Shown piece after piece: positions 22,073 through 31,998 of a stretch of DNA of 64,000 nucleotides (the first letter of the stretch is position 1; each line of letters begins with the position of its first letter). The notes beneath the pieces are model-generated. The model had not been told where the DNA came from and ran no database searches. It saw only the letters and a program-made list of their open reading frames with translations. The stretch covers positions 51,301-115,300 of the forward strand of contig NZ_ARYL01000009.1 in the NCBI RefSeq assembly GCF_000685295.1. The letters run 5' to 3'. Source of the DNA: Hyphomonas oceanitis SCH89 (GTDB lineage: Bacteria > Pseudomonadota > Alphaproteobacteria > Caulobacterales > Hyphomonadaceae). Position numbers and translations under genes: made by a program.

Positions 22073-22669
22073 ATGACAAATTCGTCCGCCTTCGTCACCC
22101 ACGGCATCGCCCATGCGCAACGCGCGCTGGCGAACCTCGCCGCGATGACGAACGCACACCTCCACCCCACCACCCTGAAACGTACCCTCGCCCAGCGCGC
22201 CCGGGCTGAACTCGTCCGGCTGGAAATCATCATCCGGCGCCTGCTCGTGCTGATGGCGCTGGGGCTCGTGCTGCCGCCTGTCCCTGTTCGGGCATCGTCC
22301 GGGCATCATTCGGATACCGAGCGCGTCGAGACAAAGGCATCGACCGGCCTCACCGGCCTTGCGCCCCGCGTCTTGGGGCCAGACATGGACAGGGACGGGC
22401 TCGCCACAGCGGCGCGATCCTGCGGACCCGTTCAAGCTGCCCCAATCCTCGCCCGCCTTGCGGCTTTACAGGAACTGCTCGCCGCCCCCGAAGCCCATGC
22501 CAGACGCCTCGCCCGCACGCTGGAACGCCAGCGCAAGGCCGGTGAAGCGGCCCCCATGGCGCTCCCCATGACCCGCACCCACCGCCTGCCGCCGGAACTC
22601 GGCGCCATCGCCACGGCCCTGCCGGAATTGCTGCGCGACGCGTTCAAAAGCTGGGAAACATCCGGCTAA
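22073..22669 (+). CDS. Hypothetical protein with one transmembrane segment
   Basis: A 198-residue alanine/arginine-rich protein with one hydrophobic stretch (about residues 52-72, LEIIIRRLLVLMALGLVLPP). The C-terminal half is helical and ends LPPELGAIATALPELLRDAFKSWE. I do not recognise a family. No clear ribosome site precedes the ATG, and a 133-codon frame is open on the other strand, so the coding strand is probable but not certain. Confidence 0.5.
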   Translation: MTNSSAFVTHGIAHAQRALANLAAMTNAHLHPTTLKRTLAQRARAELVRLEIIIRRLLVLMALGLVLPPVPVRASSGHHSDTERVETKASTGLTGLAPRVLGPDMDRDGLATAARSCGPVQAAPILARLAALQELLAAPEAHARRLARTLERQRKAGEAAPMALPMTRTHRLPPELGAIATALPELLRDAFKSWETSG

Positions 22670-23069
22670 ATCCGACAGTCAATCAGACCTTTTTTGCCGG
22701 GCGCTTAAAGGCGTTTCCGGTCACACCCACATCCCTCTAATTCGTACACCCAACTCTCCCCCGATGGCCCCTGCGCAGGCAGGGGCCCATGGACTGGCCG
22801 AGCCTCACAGCGCTTTGGGAAAGTCCCGTCCATGGATACCTGCCTGCGCAGGTATCCCCGGGCGGTGAGTGGGGCGCTCAAAAGGGCTTAACGCGTCCAT
22901 CCCCCACGCCGCAGTCCCGGCGAACGCCGGGACCTCAGGCAATTGAAGAAAGGCAAGAGACCCCGGCCTGCGCCGGGGATGCGGTAAGGGGCTCGCAAAG
23001 CCCCCACACACCACCCTGCCCCAGCGATATGCCTTGCCAGCCATTCGCCTGCCCCCTACCCCTTTTGCC
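22670..23069. other. Non-coding stretch of about 400 bp with REP-like hairpins
   Basis: No credible gene is seen between the hypothetical protein and the MoxR-type ATPase. The middle of the stretch holds four hairpins of REP type (next entry); the last 90 bp should carry the promoter of the ATPase gene, but no clear -35/-10 pair is visible. Confidence 0.6.
22766..22978. repeat. Cluster of four REP-like hairpins
   Basis: Four perfect stems, each with a 4-nt loop: 22766-22787 (9-bp stem GGCCCCTGC, loop GCAG), 22834-22857 (10-bp stem GGATACCTGC, loop CTGC), 22914-22933 (8-bp stem GTCCCGGC, loop GAAC) and 22961-22978 (7-bp stem CCCCGGC, loop CTGC). The first two are also joined by the inverted flanks CCCATGGAC and GTCCATGG. 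The CTGC-GCAGG and CCCGGC-GCCGGG cores are typical of bacterial extragenic palindromes. Confidence 0.8.
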
Positions 23070-24062
23070 ATGGCAAAAGACATTTCCACCGGCTACGAGC
23101 CGCTCACGTCGATCGAGGCAGTCACATCCGGGCTCGCAACCGTCGGCTATATTTCGACGCGCGAGATATCGACCTCGGTTTTCCTCGCCCATGGCCTGCG
23201 CAAGCCGATCCTGATCGAAGGCCCTGCCGGCGTCGGAAAGACCGATCTCGCCCAGTCGCTCGCCAAATGGCTCGACCTGCCGGTCCTGCGCCTGCAATGC
23301 TATGAAGGCCTCGACGAGGGCAAGGCGCTGTATGAATGGAAATACGGCAAGCAGCTGCTTTACACGCAGATCCTGAAAGAGAAGCTCAACGAGCTGATCG
23401 GCTCGGCCGACAATCTCTCCCAGTCGCTGGGCAAGCTTTCCTCATTTGAAGACCTCTTCTTCTCCGAGCAATTCCTCGAATCGCGCCCCCTGCTCACCGC
23501 CATGCAGCAACCGGCCGGCTCGGTCCTGCTCATCGACGAGATCGACAAGTCGGACGAGGAATTCGAGGCCTTCCTTCTGGAAGTCCTGTCGGACTATCAG
23601 GTCACCGTTCCCGAGATCGGCACGATCCGCGCCAATGTCCCGCCCATCGTGATCCTCACATCCAACAATGTCCGCGAACTCGGCGACGCCCTGAAGCGCC
23701 GCTGCCTCCATCTTCATATCGGCTTCCCCGATGCAGCCCGCGAGCGAATGATCGTTCAGGCCCGCGTGCCGGATGTCACCGAGAGCCTGCTGAAACAGCT
23801 GGTCAGCTTCGTTCAGGGCGTTCGCGAAACCGACGTCAAGAAACGCCCGTCCATCTCCGAAACGGTCGACTGGGCCAGAACGCTTCTGCTGATGCACGCG
23901 AATGTACTCGACGAGAACTTCGTGCGCTCGACGCTCAATGTCCTCCTCAAGCATGAGAGCGACATCGCCGCGGTCTCGAAGGAAATCCCCCGCCTCGTCC
24001 GCGAGGCCGCCGGGCCGGACAAGGCAGGTCGCACATCCTCCGGCTATCCTGATCTCGGATAG
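23070..24062 (+). CDS. MoxR/CoxD-type AAA+ ATPase
   Basis: A 330-residue ATPase with Walker A IEGPAGVGKTDLAQ, Walker B VLLIDEIDKSDEEFEAF, sensor ILTSNNVRELGDAL and arginine finger KRRC. MoxR/CoxD/CbbQ ATPases work with a von Willebrand A protein to remodel or insert metals into target enzymes; the VWA partner begins 6 bp downstream. The start ATG 23070 (MAKDIS) is used; a TTG 36 bp upstream is also in frame. No carbon monoxide dehydrogenase genes are nearby, so the client is unknown. Confidence 0.9.
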   Translation: MAKDISTGYEPLTSIEAVTSGLATVGYISTREISTSVFLAHGLRKPILIEGPAGVGKTDLAQSLAKWLDLPVLRLQCYEGLDEGKALYEWKYGKQLLYTQILKEKLNELIGSADNLSQSLGKLSSFEDLFFSEQFLESRPLLTAMQQPAGSVLLIDEIDKSDEEFEAFLLEVLSDYQVTVPEIGTIRANVPPIVILTSNNVRELGDALKRRCLHLHIGFPDAARERMIVQARVPDVTESLLKQLVSFVQGVRETDVKKRPSISETVDWARTLLLMHANVLDENFVRSTLNVLLKHESDIAAVSKEIPRLVREAAGPDKAGRTSSGYPDLG

Positions 24063-24067
24063 CGGAG

Positions 24068-25411
24068 ATGGAGCGCGCGCTCACCAATTTCATCCGGGCC
24101 CTGCGTTCTTCGGAAGTGCGGGTATCCACCGGCGAAGCCCTTGATGCGACCCGCGCCGTCGCCCTGATTGGCTATGGCGACCGCTCGCTTTTGAAGGAAT
24201 CCCTCGGCTGCGTGCTGGCGAAATCCGAACAGGAAAAGCAGGTCCACGACCGCCTGTTCGATCTCTACTTCTCCCATTCCGAATCCACTTCAAAATCAGA
24301 CTCCCACAGCGAAGAGTCCCAAGCGGAAAATGGCGAAAGCCAGCCTGCACCCGAAAACCTTATCGAACTCATGCAGTCCGGCGATGAAGCCGCCATCTCC
24401 ACCGCCATGGAACGCGCGGCTGAAGCCGCCGGAATCGACGATATCCGCTTCTCAACGCAGGTCGCCTATTACGCCCAGCAGATCATCAAGCAGATGGGCG
24501 GCGAAGGGCTGCAGGAGCGCCTGCTCGAAGCGCTCCAGGGCCGCGAACCTGAAAACGAGACTGACGCGCAAGAGCTGATCGACATTCGCCGCGATCTCAC
24601 AATGCGTGCCCGCGAACGCGCCGAGCGTGCCTTTGACATATTCGGCGCCGGCGAGACCCAGCAATTCCGCGATGACTTCGCTGCCGAGAAACGCCTCAGC
24701 GCGCTCGACCGCTACGACATGGAGCGGATGAAAACCCTCATCGCCAAGATCGCCAAACGCCTCGCGGTCAAACACTCCCGCCGCCGAAAAAAGCGCAATC
24801 GCGGCCAACTCGATACGCGCCGCACAATGCGCGCCAATGCCGGGCTCGACGGCGTGCCCTTCAATGTGATCTGGCGCCAAAAAAAGAAGGATAGGCCGAA
24901 GATCGTCGCGATCTGCGATGTGTCTGGCTCAGTCGCCCAATACGTTCGCTTCCTTCTGCTGCTGCTTTACTCGCTCGCAGACGCCGTGCCCGACATTCAC
25001 GCTTTCGCCTTTTCGCACCGGCTGAAACCGGTGGACGACATTCTCGCCGACAATGAGTTTGAGCAGGCAATGACCAAGATTATCCGCGAGATGGGTATGG
25101 GCTCGACCGATTACGGTCAGGCCTGGTCAGACCTGAAGGTCAATCATGAGAGTATCATTGACCGGCGCACAACGGTCATCGTGCTGGGCGATGGCCGCTC
25201 AAACTATGGCGATCCGCGTGCCGACCTCTTCCGTGAATTTGCCCAGCGCGCAAAAAGCATGATCTGGCTCAATCCCGAAGGCCGCGCCCTCTGGGGTACC
25301 GGCGACAGCGCTATTCCACGCTACCTGCCCTTCTGTACGCAGATGAGCCACGTGGCGACGCTGAAGGATCTGGAACGGGCCGTCGATGAAGTGCTCAGCG
25401 CCTACGGCTAG
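24068..25411 (+). CDS. CoxE-like von Willebrand factor A domain protein
   Basis: A 447-residue cytoplasmic protein. After an acidic, serine-rich segment (about residues 76-100) and a helical part comes the VWA domain with a MIDAS motif CDVSGSVAQY (DxSxS), the threonine segment GMGSTDYGQAW, and LGDGRSNYGDPR. It pairs with the preceding MoxR-type ATPase, 6 bp away, and probably forms a chaperone complex for a metalloenzyme. The stop overlaps the convergent DUF1294 gene by 4 bp. Confidence 0.88.
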   Translation: MERALTNFIRALRSSEVRVSTGEALDATRAVALIGYGDRSLLKESLGCVLAKSEQEKQVHDRLFDLYFSHSESTSKSDSHSEESQAENGESQPAPENLIELMQSGDEAAISTAMERAAEAAGIDDIRFSTQVAYYAQQIIKQMGGEGLQERLLEALQGREPENETDAQELIDIRRDLTMRARERAERAFDIFGAGETQQFRDDFAAEKRLSALDRYDMERMKTLIAKIAKRLAVKHSRRRKKRNRGQLDTRRTMRANAGLDGVPFNVIWRQKKKDRPKIVAICDVSGSVAQYVRFLLLLLYSLADAVPDIHAFAFSHRLKPVDDILADNEFEQAMTKIIREMGMGSTDYGQAWSDLKVNHESIIDRRTTVIVLGDGRSNYGDPRADLFREFAQRAKSMIWLNPEGRALWGTGDSAIPRYLPFCTQMSHVATLKDLERAVDEVLSAYG

Positions 25412-26034
25412 AGCGACTTGAACACGTTGATCTGCACGAAGGCCGCCATGTTGATCGCAACGGTCATCCAGAACAGGTAACGGAACGTGCCCTTGCGGGT
25501 TTTGTGGCGGAAAACTTCCTGGGCCACAATCGCCCCCGGCCAACCGCCCACAAGACCGATCAGGAGAAGAATCGTCTCCGATACACGCCAGTTCTTCTGG
25601 ATCGCGGCGTTCTTGTCGATCCAGTAGCCGACCAGACAGGCAAAACTCGCCTCGCCGTAGATGATGTACCAGTTGCTTGAGACATCCGTGACCATCGACA
25701 CGCTGGCGAAAATGCCGGCAAAGGCCACGATCACCAGAAAAGGTGGCACGTGTTCCAGCAGGCGCCACCGGCTCCGCTTGGGCTTCTCTGGCTCGGGCTG
25801 CGGCGTGACAGGCTTGTCGAGCGGAACAACATTGTCCGCCCGCTCGCGGCCGTCTGGCGAAAGGACGGCGTCAAACGCGTAGGCCTGACCGATTTCCAGA
25901 CGCTTGTCGTTCTTCGGCAGGGCGCGAATATGCAGGAATACATTGGGTCCGCCATCATCGGGAGCGATGAAACCAAACCCCCGATCTGCAAACCATTCAA
26001 CAAGGCGGCCTTCACGCCGCATCATCGGCTCCAT
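25408..26034 (-). CDS. Cold-shock-domain and DUF1294 fusion membrane protein
   Basis: A 208-residue protein made of an N-terminal cold-shock-like domain ([31 protein letters not shown], with RNP1-like GFGFI and RNP2-like VFLHI) and a C-terminal DUF1294 membrane part with about four segments (about residues 98-116, 122-140, 150-172, 184-205) and the typical KRRA/W..E..LL..GG.PGA block ([21 protein letters not shown]). The fold suggests nucleic-acid binding tethered at the membrane; role unknown. Its start lies within the last codons of prfB. Confidence 0.85.
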   Translation of the reverse strand: MEPMMRREGRLVEWFADRGFGFIAPDDGGPNVFLHIRALPKNDKRLEIGQAYAFDAVLSPDGRERADNVVPLDKPVTPQPEPEKPKRSRWRLLEHVPPFLVIVAFAGIFASVSMVTDVSSNWYIIYGEASFACLVGYWIDKNAAIQKNWRVSETILLLIGLVGGWPGAIVAQEVFRHKTRKGTFRYLFWMTVAINMAAFVQINVFKSL

Positions 26035-27131
26035 TCTCGCTCTTCACCGCCGCGGCCAGAGCCGCGCTGAGGAACCTGTCTATATCACCGTCAAGTACAC
26101 CCTGCGTATCGGATGTCTCAACTTCGGTGCGGAGGTCCTTCACCATCTGATAGGGCTGAAGCACATAGGAGCGGATCTGATGGCCAAAGCCGATCTCGCT
26201 CTTTCCGGCATAGCTGGCATCCGCAACGGCGCGCCGTTTCTGCATCTCCAGCTCGTAGAGCTTCGAGCGCAACATCTGCCAGGCCTGATCGCGGTTACGG
26301 TGCTGCGATCGGTCGTTCTGGCACTGAACCACGATATTTGTCGGAATGTGCGTGAGCCGAACGGCCGAATCGGTGCGGTTCACGTGCTGGCCGCCCGCGC
26401 CCGAGGCCCGGTAAGTATCGGTGCGTACGTCGCCCGGATTGATGTCGATTTCGATCTTGTCATCGATCACGGGAGAGACGCTGACAGAAGCAAAACTCGT
26501 GTGGCGTCGGGCAGAGCTGTCGAAGGGAGAAATACGCACGAGGCGGTGCACGCCCTGCTCCGATTTCAGCCAGCCATAGGCATTCTCGCCCTTAACCTGG
26601 ATGGTCGCAGACTTGATGCCGGCTTCCTCGCCCTCGCGTTCGTCGAGTTCCTCGACCTGCATGCCATGCGCATCGGCCCAGCGCACATACATGCGGCGCA
26701 GGATGTTCGCCCAGTCCTGGCTTTCCGTACCACCTTCGCCTGCATTGACCTGTACGAAGGCATCATTCCCGTCGACCTCGCCGGAGAGGAGTGCCGCCAG
26801 TTCAGCCTTTTCCGCACGCTCGGCCGCTTTCGAAAGCGTCCGCTCGATATCTGCAATCATGGACGCATCGCCATCGGCCAGCTCAAGCAGCTCTTCGGCA
26901 TCGGACGATTCCTGCTGCAGGGCCTCGACTGTGGCGATCCCGTCGGCAAGGCGCTGACGTTCGCGCATCATCGCCTGCGCTTCCTGAGGATCGTCCCAGA
27001 AGTCAGGACGCTCAGAGAGGGCTGTCAGTTCGTCAAGGCGTTTTGTGGCTGTATCCCAGTCAAAGACGCCTCCGTAGCAGGTCTGACGACTGGCGGATCT
27101 GGTCGATCAGGGATTTGATTTCTGCGGACAT
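26012..27131 (-). CDS. prfB: Peptide chain release factor 2, with programmed +1 frameshift
   Basis: RF2 recognises UGA and UAA. The product is 372 residues made from two frames: 23 codons from ATG 27131 ([19 protein letters not shown]..), then a UGA at 27062-27060 that is bypassed by a +1 shift into the 349-codon main frame. Diagnostic motifs are SPF ([16 protein letters not shown]) for stop-codon recognition and GGQ ([12 protein letters not shown]) for peptide release. A start at the internal methionine 26971 would lose the N-terminal domain. GAGG precedes the ATG. The gene follows mrcA by 87 bp. Confidence 0.96.
27060..27074 (-). promoter_or_regulatory. prfB programmed frameshift site
   Basis: In the leftward strand the codons read CGG AGG CGT CTT TGA C: an internal Shine-Dalgarno-like CGGAGG three bases before CTT, the slippery leucine codon, then UGA followed by C (a poor termination context). 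This is the classic autoregulatory RF2 site; when RF2 is scarce the ribosome slips +1 and makes full-length protein. Confidence 0.95.
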
Positions 27132-27218
27132 TGAACTGGCCTCTTTGGGCTGGATTAGGTGACTTGATTGACTGATGCCGGGGATAGCCGAGGGTCGGCA
27201 ATCCGTCAAAACGCCATA

Positions 27219-29843
27219 TCAGAAAATCCCGTCGAGATTGCCGCCTGAGGCAAGTTCAGGTGCCTTGGCCGGCTGGCCATCCTCCGGCACGGGCTGTTCG
27301 CCTGTGCGCGGGTCAAACGTACCGTAACTACCGGTGCCAGCGCCAGGGCCGCAATTGCCGGAAATCGACAGGCAGTCGTCAGACCCGTTGAAGGCCGCCA
27401 TGCCGGGCTCGGTACCGGGCCGGAAAGCCTCGTCAATGATGACTGACGTACCTGGACCGGGCAATTCGCCTGTCCGGGCATCGATTTTCACGAGCCGTAC
27501 GCCGGGAGGAATCCGGAACGGGATGCCCGGTGTGCCCTCAAGCGCCTTTTCCATGAAGTCAGTAAAGATCGGGGCCGCGACCGAGCCGCCTGCCTCACCT
27601 TCGCCAAGCGAGCGGTTGTCGTCAAAGCCCACCCGCACACCGACAACAAGGTCAGGCGAGAACCCGATCGTGATGGCATCGCGATAGTCGTTCGTTGTAC
27701 CGGTCTTGGCCGCAAGCGGCTTGCCGACGCGCAGTGCCCGGCGGCCCGTACCGCGCTCTACAACGCCTTCCATCATGTGGGTAATCTGGTAGGCGATGAT
27801 CGGGTCAAGCACCTGCTCGCGGTCATCCGGGAGCTCAGGCGGCTCGCCTCCGTTCCACTCTTCGGACTCGCAGCCCTCACAAACGCGCTCATCGTTCCGG
27901 AACAGCGTACGACCGTGACGGTCCTGAACCCGGTCGAGCAGTGTCGGTGTGACCTTCTTGCCCCCGTTCACAAATGCCGCGTAACCGCGTGTGAGTTCGA
28001 TCAGGTAAGTATCACCCGAGCCGAGCGACATGGCCGGATAGGGCGCCAGTTCGTCATAAGCGCCGACACGCACAGCGAGGTCTGCGACGGAGTCCATGCC
28101 GATATCCTGGGCAACACGCGCCGTCACCTGGTTCAAAGACTTCTCGAGCGCCACACGAAGCGTGACCATCCCGTAGGACCGACCCTCAGTATAGTTGGCC
28201 GGGCGCCAGTAATCGCCGGTCGACACGTCATAGGAAACAAAGGGTGCGTCCAGCATGCGCGTGGCAGGCGTATAGCCCCTCTCCAGCGCGGCTGCGTAGA
28301 CGAACGGCTTGAAACTGGACCCTGTCTGACGCTTCGACTGTGTGACCCTGTTGTAGCTGGACTTGAAGAAGGAATAGCCGCCCTGCATCGCCAGAATACG
28401 GCCTGTGTTCGGATCGATAGCGACCAGTGAGCCGTCCACTGCGGGCACCTGGCGCAGCGTTGCATTGCCCGCGGGCACCAGCATGGGCTGGGCGATAGGC
28501 TTCGCGATCGGATTGCCTTCTTCGTCCAGTTCCTCTTTCAGGTCAGGGGCAGACGCTTCTTTCGCGTTCAGAACCTTCCGCTCCAGCTCTGCCAGCACGA
28601 CATCGCCGACCTGGAGGCCGGGTTTGCCTTCCTTCGGCTTATAGGTCTTGGCCCATTCGATTTCTTCGGCAGGCAGCTTGATCTTGGCGCCGTCGATCAG
28701 CAGCAATTCAGCGCCCTTGTCATTCATGGACGTGATCAGGCCTGCTTCCCACGTGCCGTATCCGCCTGGCAGTTCAACAGCGTTCAGCGCTTCCAGCATA
28801 CCATCGCCGATAGGCAGTTTCGTCACCGGGCCGCGATAGCCATGGCGACGGTCATAGGCGATCAGGCCAGTCTGCAGCGCTTCCTGCGCGGCGAGCTGCA
28901 TGCGCGTGTCGATGGTCGAGCGGATGGACAAGCCGCCCTGCTCCAGCGTTTCCTCGCCATAGGTATTGATCAGGTCGCGGCGCAGTTCCTGTACGAAATA
29001 GGTGGCTGCCGCATATTCAGGTCCACGGAATCGCTTGGCCGTGGTCAACGGCATGGCAATGGCCTCATCGGCCTGTTCGCGCGTGATATACTTGTCCTCG
29101 ACCATGCGGTTGAGAACGTAGTTGCGGCGGGCCAGCAGTTTTTCCGGGTTGGTGTAAGGGTTCACAGCCGACGGTGCCTTGGCGAGCGAGGCCAGCACCG
29201 CGGCTTCTGAAAGGTTCAGCTCAGGCAGCGACTTGTTGAAATAGTTCAGGGCAGCAGAGCCGACACCGTAGGAGCGTCCGCCAAGATAGATCTCGTTGAG
29301 GTAAAGCTCGAGGATGTCCCCCTTGGAGAACTCCTTCTCCATACGCTGGGCGACAATCGCTTCCTTGGCCTTCCGGGTCAGGTTCTGGTCGCGGGTCAGC
29401 AGCATGTTCTTGGCCACCTGCTGGGTGATGGTGGATCCGCCCTGCAGCCCGCCCGAACCGGTCAGCTTGTTCTTCGCCGAGTTCACGGCGCCGCGCGCGA
29501 TACCCTGATAGTCGAGCCCGTCATGGGTGAAGAAATTCTTGTCCTCAGCTGCCACGAAGGCGTCGATCACATGTTTGGGAATGGACTCATACGGCACGAA
29601 GACGCGGTGCTCGTCAGCAAATTCTGCAATGAGCGTCCCGTCGCCGGCGTGAACGCGCGACGTGATCGGCGGCTCATACTGCTTGAGCTTGGAAATGCTC
29701 GGCACGTCACGGCCCAGCGCGAGGAAATACATCCAGACCGCAATGAACACGATGATTGCCAGGACGAATCCGGCAATGAGCGTCCACTTTGCTACCGGCC
29801 AAACCCAGACAGGAATGCGGGGTTTTTCGTAGGCATCAGCCAT
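27219..29843 (-). CDS. mrcA: Penicillin-binding protein 1A (bifunctional)
   Basis: An 874-residue inner-membrane peptidoglycan synthase. One membrane anchor lies at about residues 19-42. The glycosyltransferase domain has EDKNFFTHDGLDYQGIARG and GGSTITQQVAKNML; the transpeptidase has the SxxK motif TGSSFKPF, SxN motif KSLNQ and KTGTTND. A beta-rich OB-like insertion lies between them. The last 100 residues are proline/glycine-rich and look disordered. The ATG is preceded by a 107-bp gap to the TPR lipoprotein upstream. Confidence 0.95.
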   Translation of the reverse strand: MADAYEKPRIPVWVWPVAKWTLIAGFVLAIIVFIAVWMYFLALGRDVPSISKLKQYEPPITSRVHAGDGTLIAEFADEHRVFVPYESIPKHVIDAFVAAEDKNFFTHDGLDYQGIARGAVNSAKNKLTGSGGLQGGSTITQQVAKNMLLTRDQNLTRKAKEAIVAQRMEKEFSKGDILELYLNEIYLGGRSYGVGSAALNYFNKSLPELNLSEAAVLASLAKAPSAVNPYTNPEKLLARRNYVLNRMVEDKYITREQADEAIAMPLTTAKRFRGPEYAAATYFVQELRRDLINTYGEETLEQGGLSIRSTIDTRMQLAAQEALQTGLIAYDRRHGYRGPVTKLPIGDGMLEALNAVELPGGYGTWEAGLITSMNDKGAELLLIDGAKIKLPAEEIEWAKTYKPKEGKPGLQVGDVVLAELERKVLNAKEASAPDLKEELDEEGNPIAKPIAQPMLVPAGNATLRQVPAVDGSLVAIDPNTGRILAMQGGYSFFKSSYNRVTQSKRQTGSSFKPFVYAAALERGYTPATRMLDAPFVSYDVSTGDYWRPANYTEGRSYGMVTLRVALEKSLNQVTARVAQDIGMDSVADLAVRVGAYDELAPYPAMSLGSGDTYLIELTRGYAAFVNGGKKVTPTLLDRVQDRHGRTLFRNDERVCEGCESEEWNGGEPPELPDDREQVLDPIIAYQITHMMEGVVERGTGRRALRVGKPLAAKTGTTNDYRDAITIGFSPDLVVGVRVGFDDNRSLGEGEAGGSVAAPIFTDFMEKALEGTPGIPFRIPPGVRLVKIDARTGELPGPGTSVIIDEAFRPGTEPGMAAFNGSDDCLSISGNCGPGAGTGSYGTFDPRTGEQPVPEDGQPAKAPELASGGNLDGIF

Positions 29844-29950
29844 GTACTTGTCCTGTTACTAAGGCCAGCCATTCCTGGCGCCGCGCGCTGGAATCGCATC
29901 CGTTTCCGGCGATAGTAAGGCGCGTCGGCGGCGCGTTAAAGGGTTGAGTG

Positions 29951-31864
29951 TCAGATGTCCTGCCTATCAACTTCTCCATCTGTCAGCGAAACATCCGGAA
30001 GAGGCCGCTTCTCGGGCGCTGGCGCCGTCAGGCCGGAGGCGAGCTTGTCTTCGAGCTGCTTGCGTTCAACCGCCGGCGGGCGGTTGTCGAGTGCGTACTG
30101 CCAGGCTTCTTTGGCCTCATCCTTGCGATCGAGATACCAGTAGATATCGCCGAGATGGTTCTCGATCTCCCAGTGACGGTGAGGCTGCAATTCCTGACGT
30201 GATGACTCGATCATCCGGCGGGCCGCCTCAAGGTCACCCATCTTGAACAGCGCCCAGCCAAAGGAGTCTGAAATGTATGGGTCGTGCTGGGCGAGCGCGC
30301 GTGCACGCGCAAGAACGCGATAGCCTTCCTCATACTTGTCGGTATTCACGATCAGGAAATACCCGAGCGAATTCAGCGTGTAGGGATCGTTTGGACGGGC
30401 CAGCCGCTCTGTGCGGAGCAGGATGATCGCCTCATTCACCTTGCCGACCTTGCCAAGCGCGTCGGCCAGGGCGAGACGGCGATCATGCGTATCGTCCAGA
30501 TTGCGCGCCTCTTCGGCATTCTTCGCGGCTTTCTCGTAATTGCCGAACTGGCCGTAAATCTCGGCCGCCAGACCATGCGCGGAGGCACGCTCTGCGGGGC
30601 TCTCAGCTGTCTTCAGCAATTCGCCAAGCAGCTTGTCGGACCGAGCTTCATCATCCAGCAAAGTAGTCAATTGGAGCGCGCCATAGAGCGTAGGCAGGCG
30701 GTCCTCATCTGTCGCCAGCGAGAGCGCCTTGTCGACGGCTTCACGCGCCCCATCCACCTTGCCGGCCATTAGGAGAGCCTGGCCGGCCGCCAGTTCCAGA
30801 GACGCCGTCGGCTTGGGGCTGACCGAGACCATGTGCGCAGCGGAATCGTAAAGCGCATTATCGTAAAAGTCGTCGATGATCGCCGAACGCAGGCCGTCAT
30901 CCTCCGGATTGATCAGCAGCGCCACCTGATCCATCGCAGAGCGCTGGTCGTCAAAGCCGTCAGGCCGTCCGCCCATCATGATCTTGCGGATGATCCGCTG
31001 CTCCTGCAGCGTGCGCGACACATCGGACAGCGACTGCGCAAAGGCCGCACGGACCGTAAGTGGCTCGTTCTTGAGGTTCTTGCCCGTCTCGAGACTGTCG
31101 AGCGCAGCCGCATAGCTGATCGCTTCCTCAGGCTCTGCATCGGCGAGGCGCTGGTAGACAGCTTTGGCCTCTTCGATACGACCGAGCCGCTGAAGCAGCA
31201 GGGCATGACGCGAGATCACCGTCTTGATATGCGAGTAAAGCAGGCCGCGTGGGTCAAACTGGTGCTCGGGCGCTTCGATCTTGGAAGGCGTCAGGGACTC
31301 GTAGACCGCAAGGGCTTGGTCCGCCCGGCCAACGGCTTCGAGCATGGCCGCGAGCGATAGCTCTCCGGTCAGGCCCGGCATGCCAGAAGCGGCACTGCGG
31401 TGACGCTCAATGGCTGCATCGGGCTGGCCGTCCATCGCCAGAAACCAGGCGTCGAGATAGGCGTAAAGGTTTGATCCGGCATCGGCTGTCTCGGCATCAT
31501 CCTGAATATTCAGGATCATTCGCGCGCCTGCGGTGTCACCGGCTGCGGCACGGTCGAGGGCGAGGAAAGCGTTGAAGAAGGGATTGGAGTTCCTGTCCGC
31601 AGCGTCGAGGCCCTGCGTCATGACGAGGAAGGCGGCCATGTCGCCAGCCTTCACTGCGTCTATTGGCGCCGGATAAGCCGAGATACCGATCGGCTTGCCA
31701 TTGTCGCCCAGAACAGCGGTCGAGCGCGCTGCGGGTGACAATGCTTCATCGGGATAAGCATTGGCTGTCGCGCCGACTGTTCCGCCGGATTGTGTGGAAG
31801 CGCACCCGCCGAGTGCAAAGGCTAGGACAAGAGCAGAGGCGGCAAGGACTGGCTTGAGGCGCAT
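29951..31864 (-). CDS. TPR-repeat lipoprotein
   Basis: A 637-residue protein with a signal peptide and lipobox ALGGC (cysteine 21), then almost entirely helical repeats. TPR-like units are clear in the C-terminal half (for example LNSLGYFLIVNTDKYEEGYRVL and YISDSFGWALFKMGDLEAA). Such outer-membrane lipoproteins usually act as scaffolds. The start MRLKPVLAAS is set by the signal peptide; the frame is open 72 codons further upstream without signs of coding. Specific role unknown. Confidence 0.85.
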   Translation of the reverse strand: MRLKPVLAASALVLAFALGGCASTQSGGTVGATANAYPDEALSPAARSTAVLGDNGKPIGISAYPAPIDAVKAGDMAAFLVMTQGLDAADRNSNPFFNAFLALDRAAAGDTAGARMILNIQDDAETADAGSNLYAYLDAWFLAMDGQPDAAIERHRSAASGMPGLTGELSLAAMLEAVGRADQALAVYESLTPSKIEAPEHQFDPRGLLYSHIKTVISRHALLLQRLGRIEEAKAVYQRLADAEPEEAISYAAALDSLETGKNLKNEPLTVRAAFAQSLSDVSRTLQEQRIIRKIMMGGRPDGFDDQRSAMDQVALLINPEDDGLRSAIIDDFYDNALYDSAAHMVSVSPKPTASLELAAGQALLMAGKVDGAREAVDKALSLATDEDRLPTLYGALQLTTLLDDEARSDKLLGELLKTAESPAERASAHGLAAEIYGQFGNYEKAAKNAEEARNLDDTHDRRLALADALGKVGKVNEAIILLRTERLARPNDPYTLNSLGYFLIVNTDKYEEGYRVLARARALAQHDPYISDSFGWALFKMGDLEAARRMIESSRQELQPHRHWEIENHLGDIYWYLDRKDEAKEAWQYALDNRPPAVERKQLEDKLASGLTAPAPEKRPLPDVSLTDGEVDRQDI

Positions 31865-31998
31865 GGGCGTCAGGTATCTCCGTTTTCGCGTGTGCGAAGA
31901 GTGAAGCAGCCCCTTGCGGCAAGAGCAAGGCGCCAGATGGTAAAAGCGCGGACAGGTTGCCCTGCCCGCGCTCTTGTCACGCCTTTGTGTAGCGGTTG

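Noticed and set aside
22034..22435. Minus-strand frame opposite the hypothetical gene at 22073
   Set aside because: Its translation is Arg/Gly/Cys-rich without signal or domain features; the plus-strand frame has a plausible membrane helix and helical tail, although certainty is limited.
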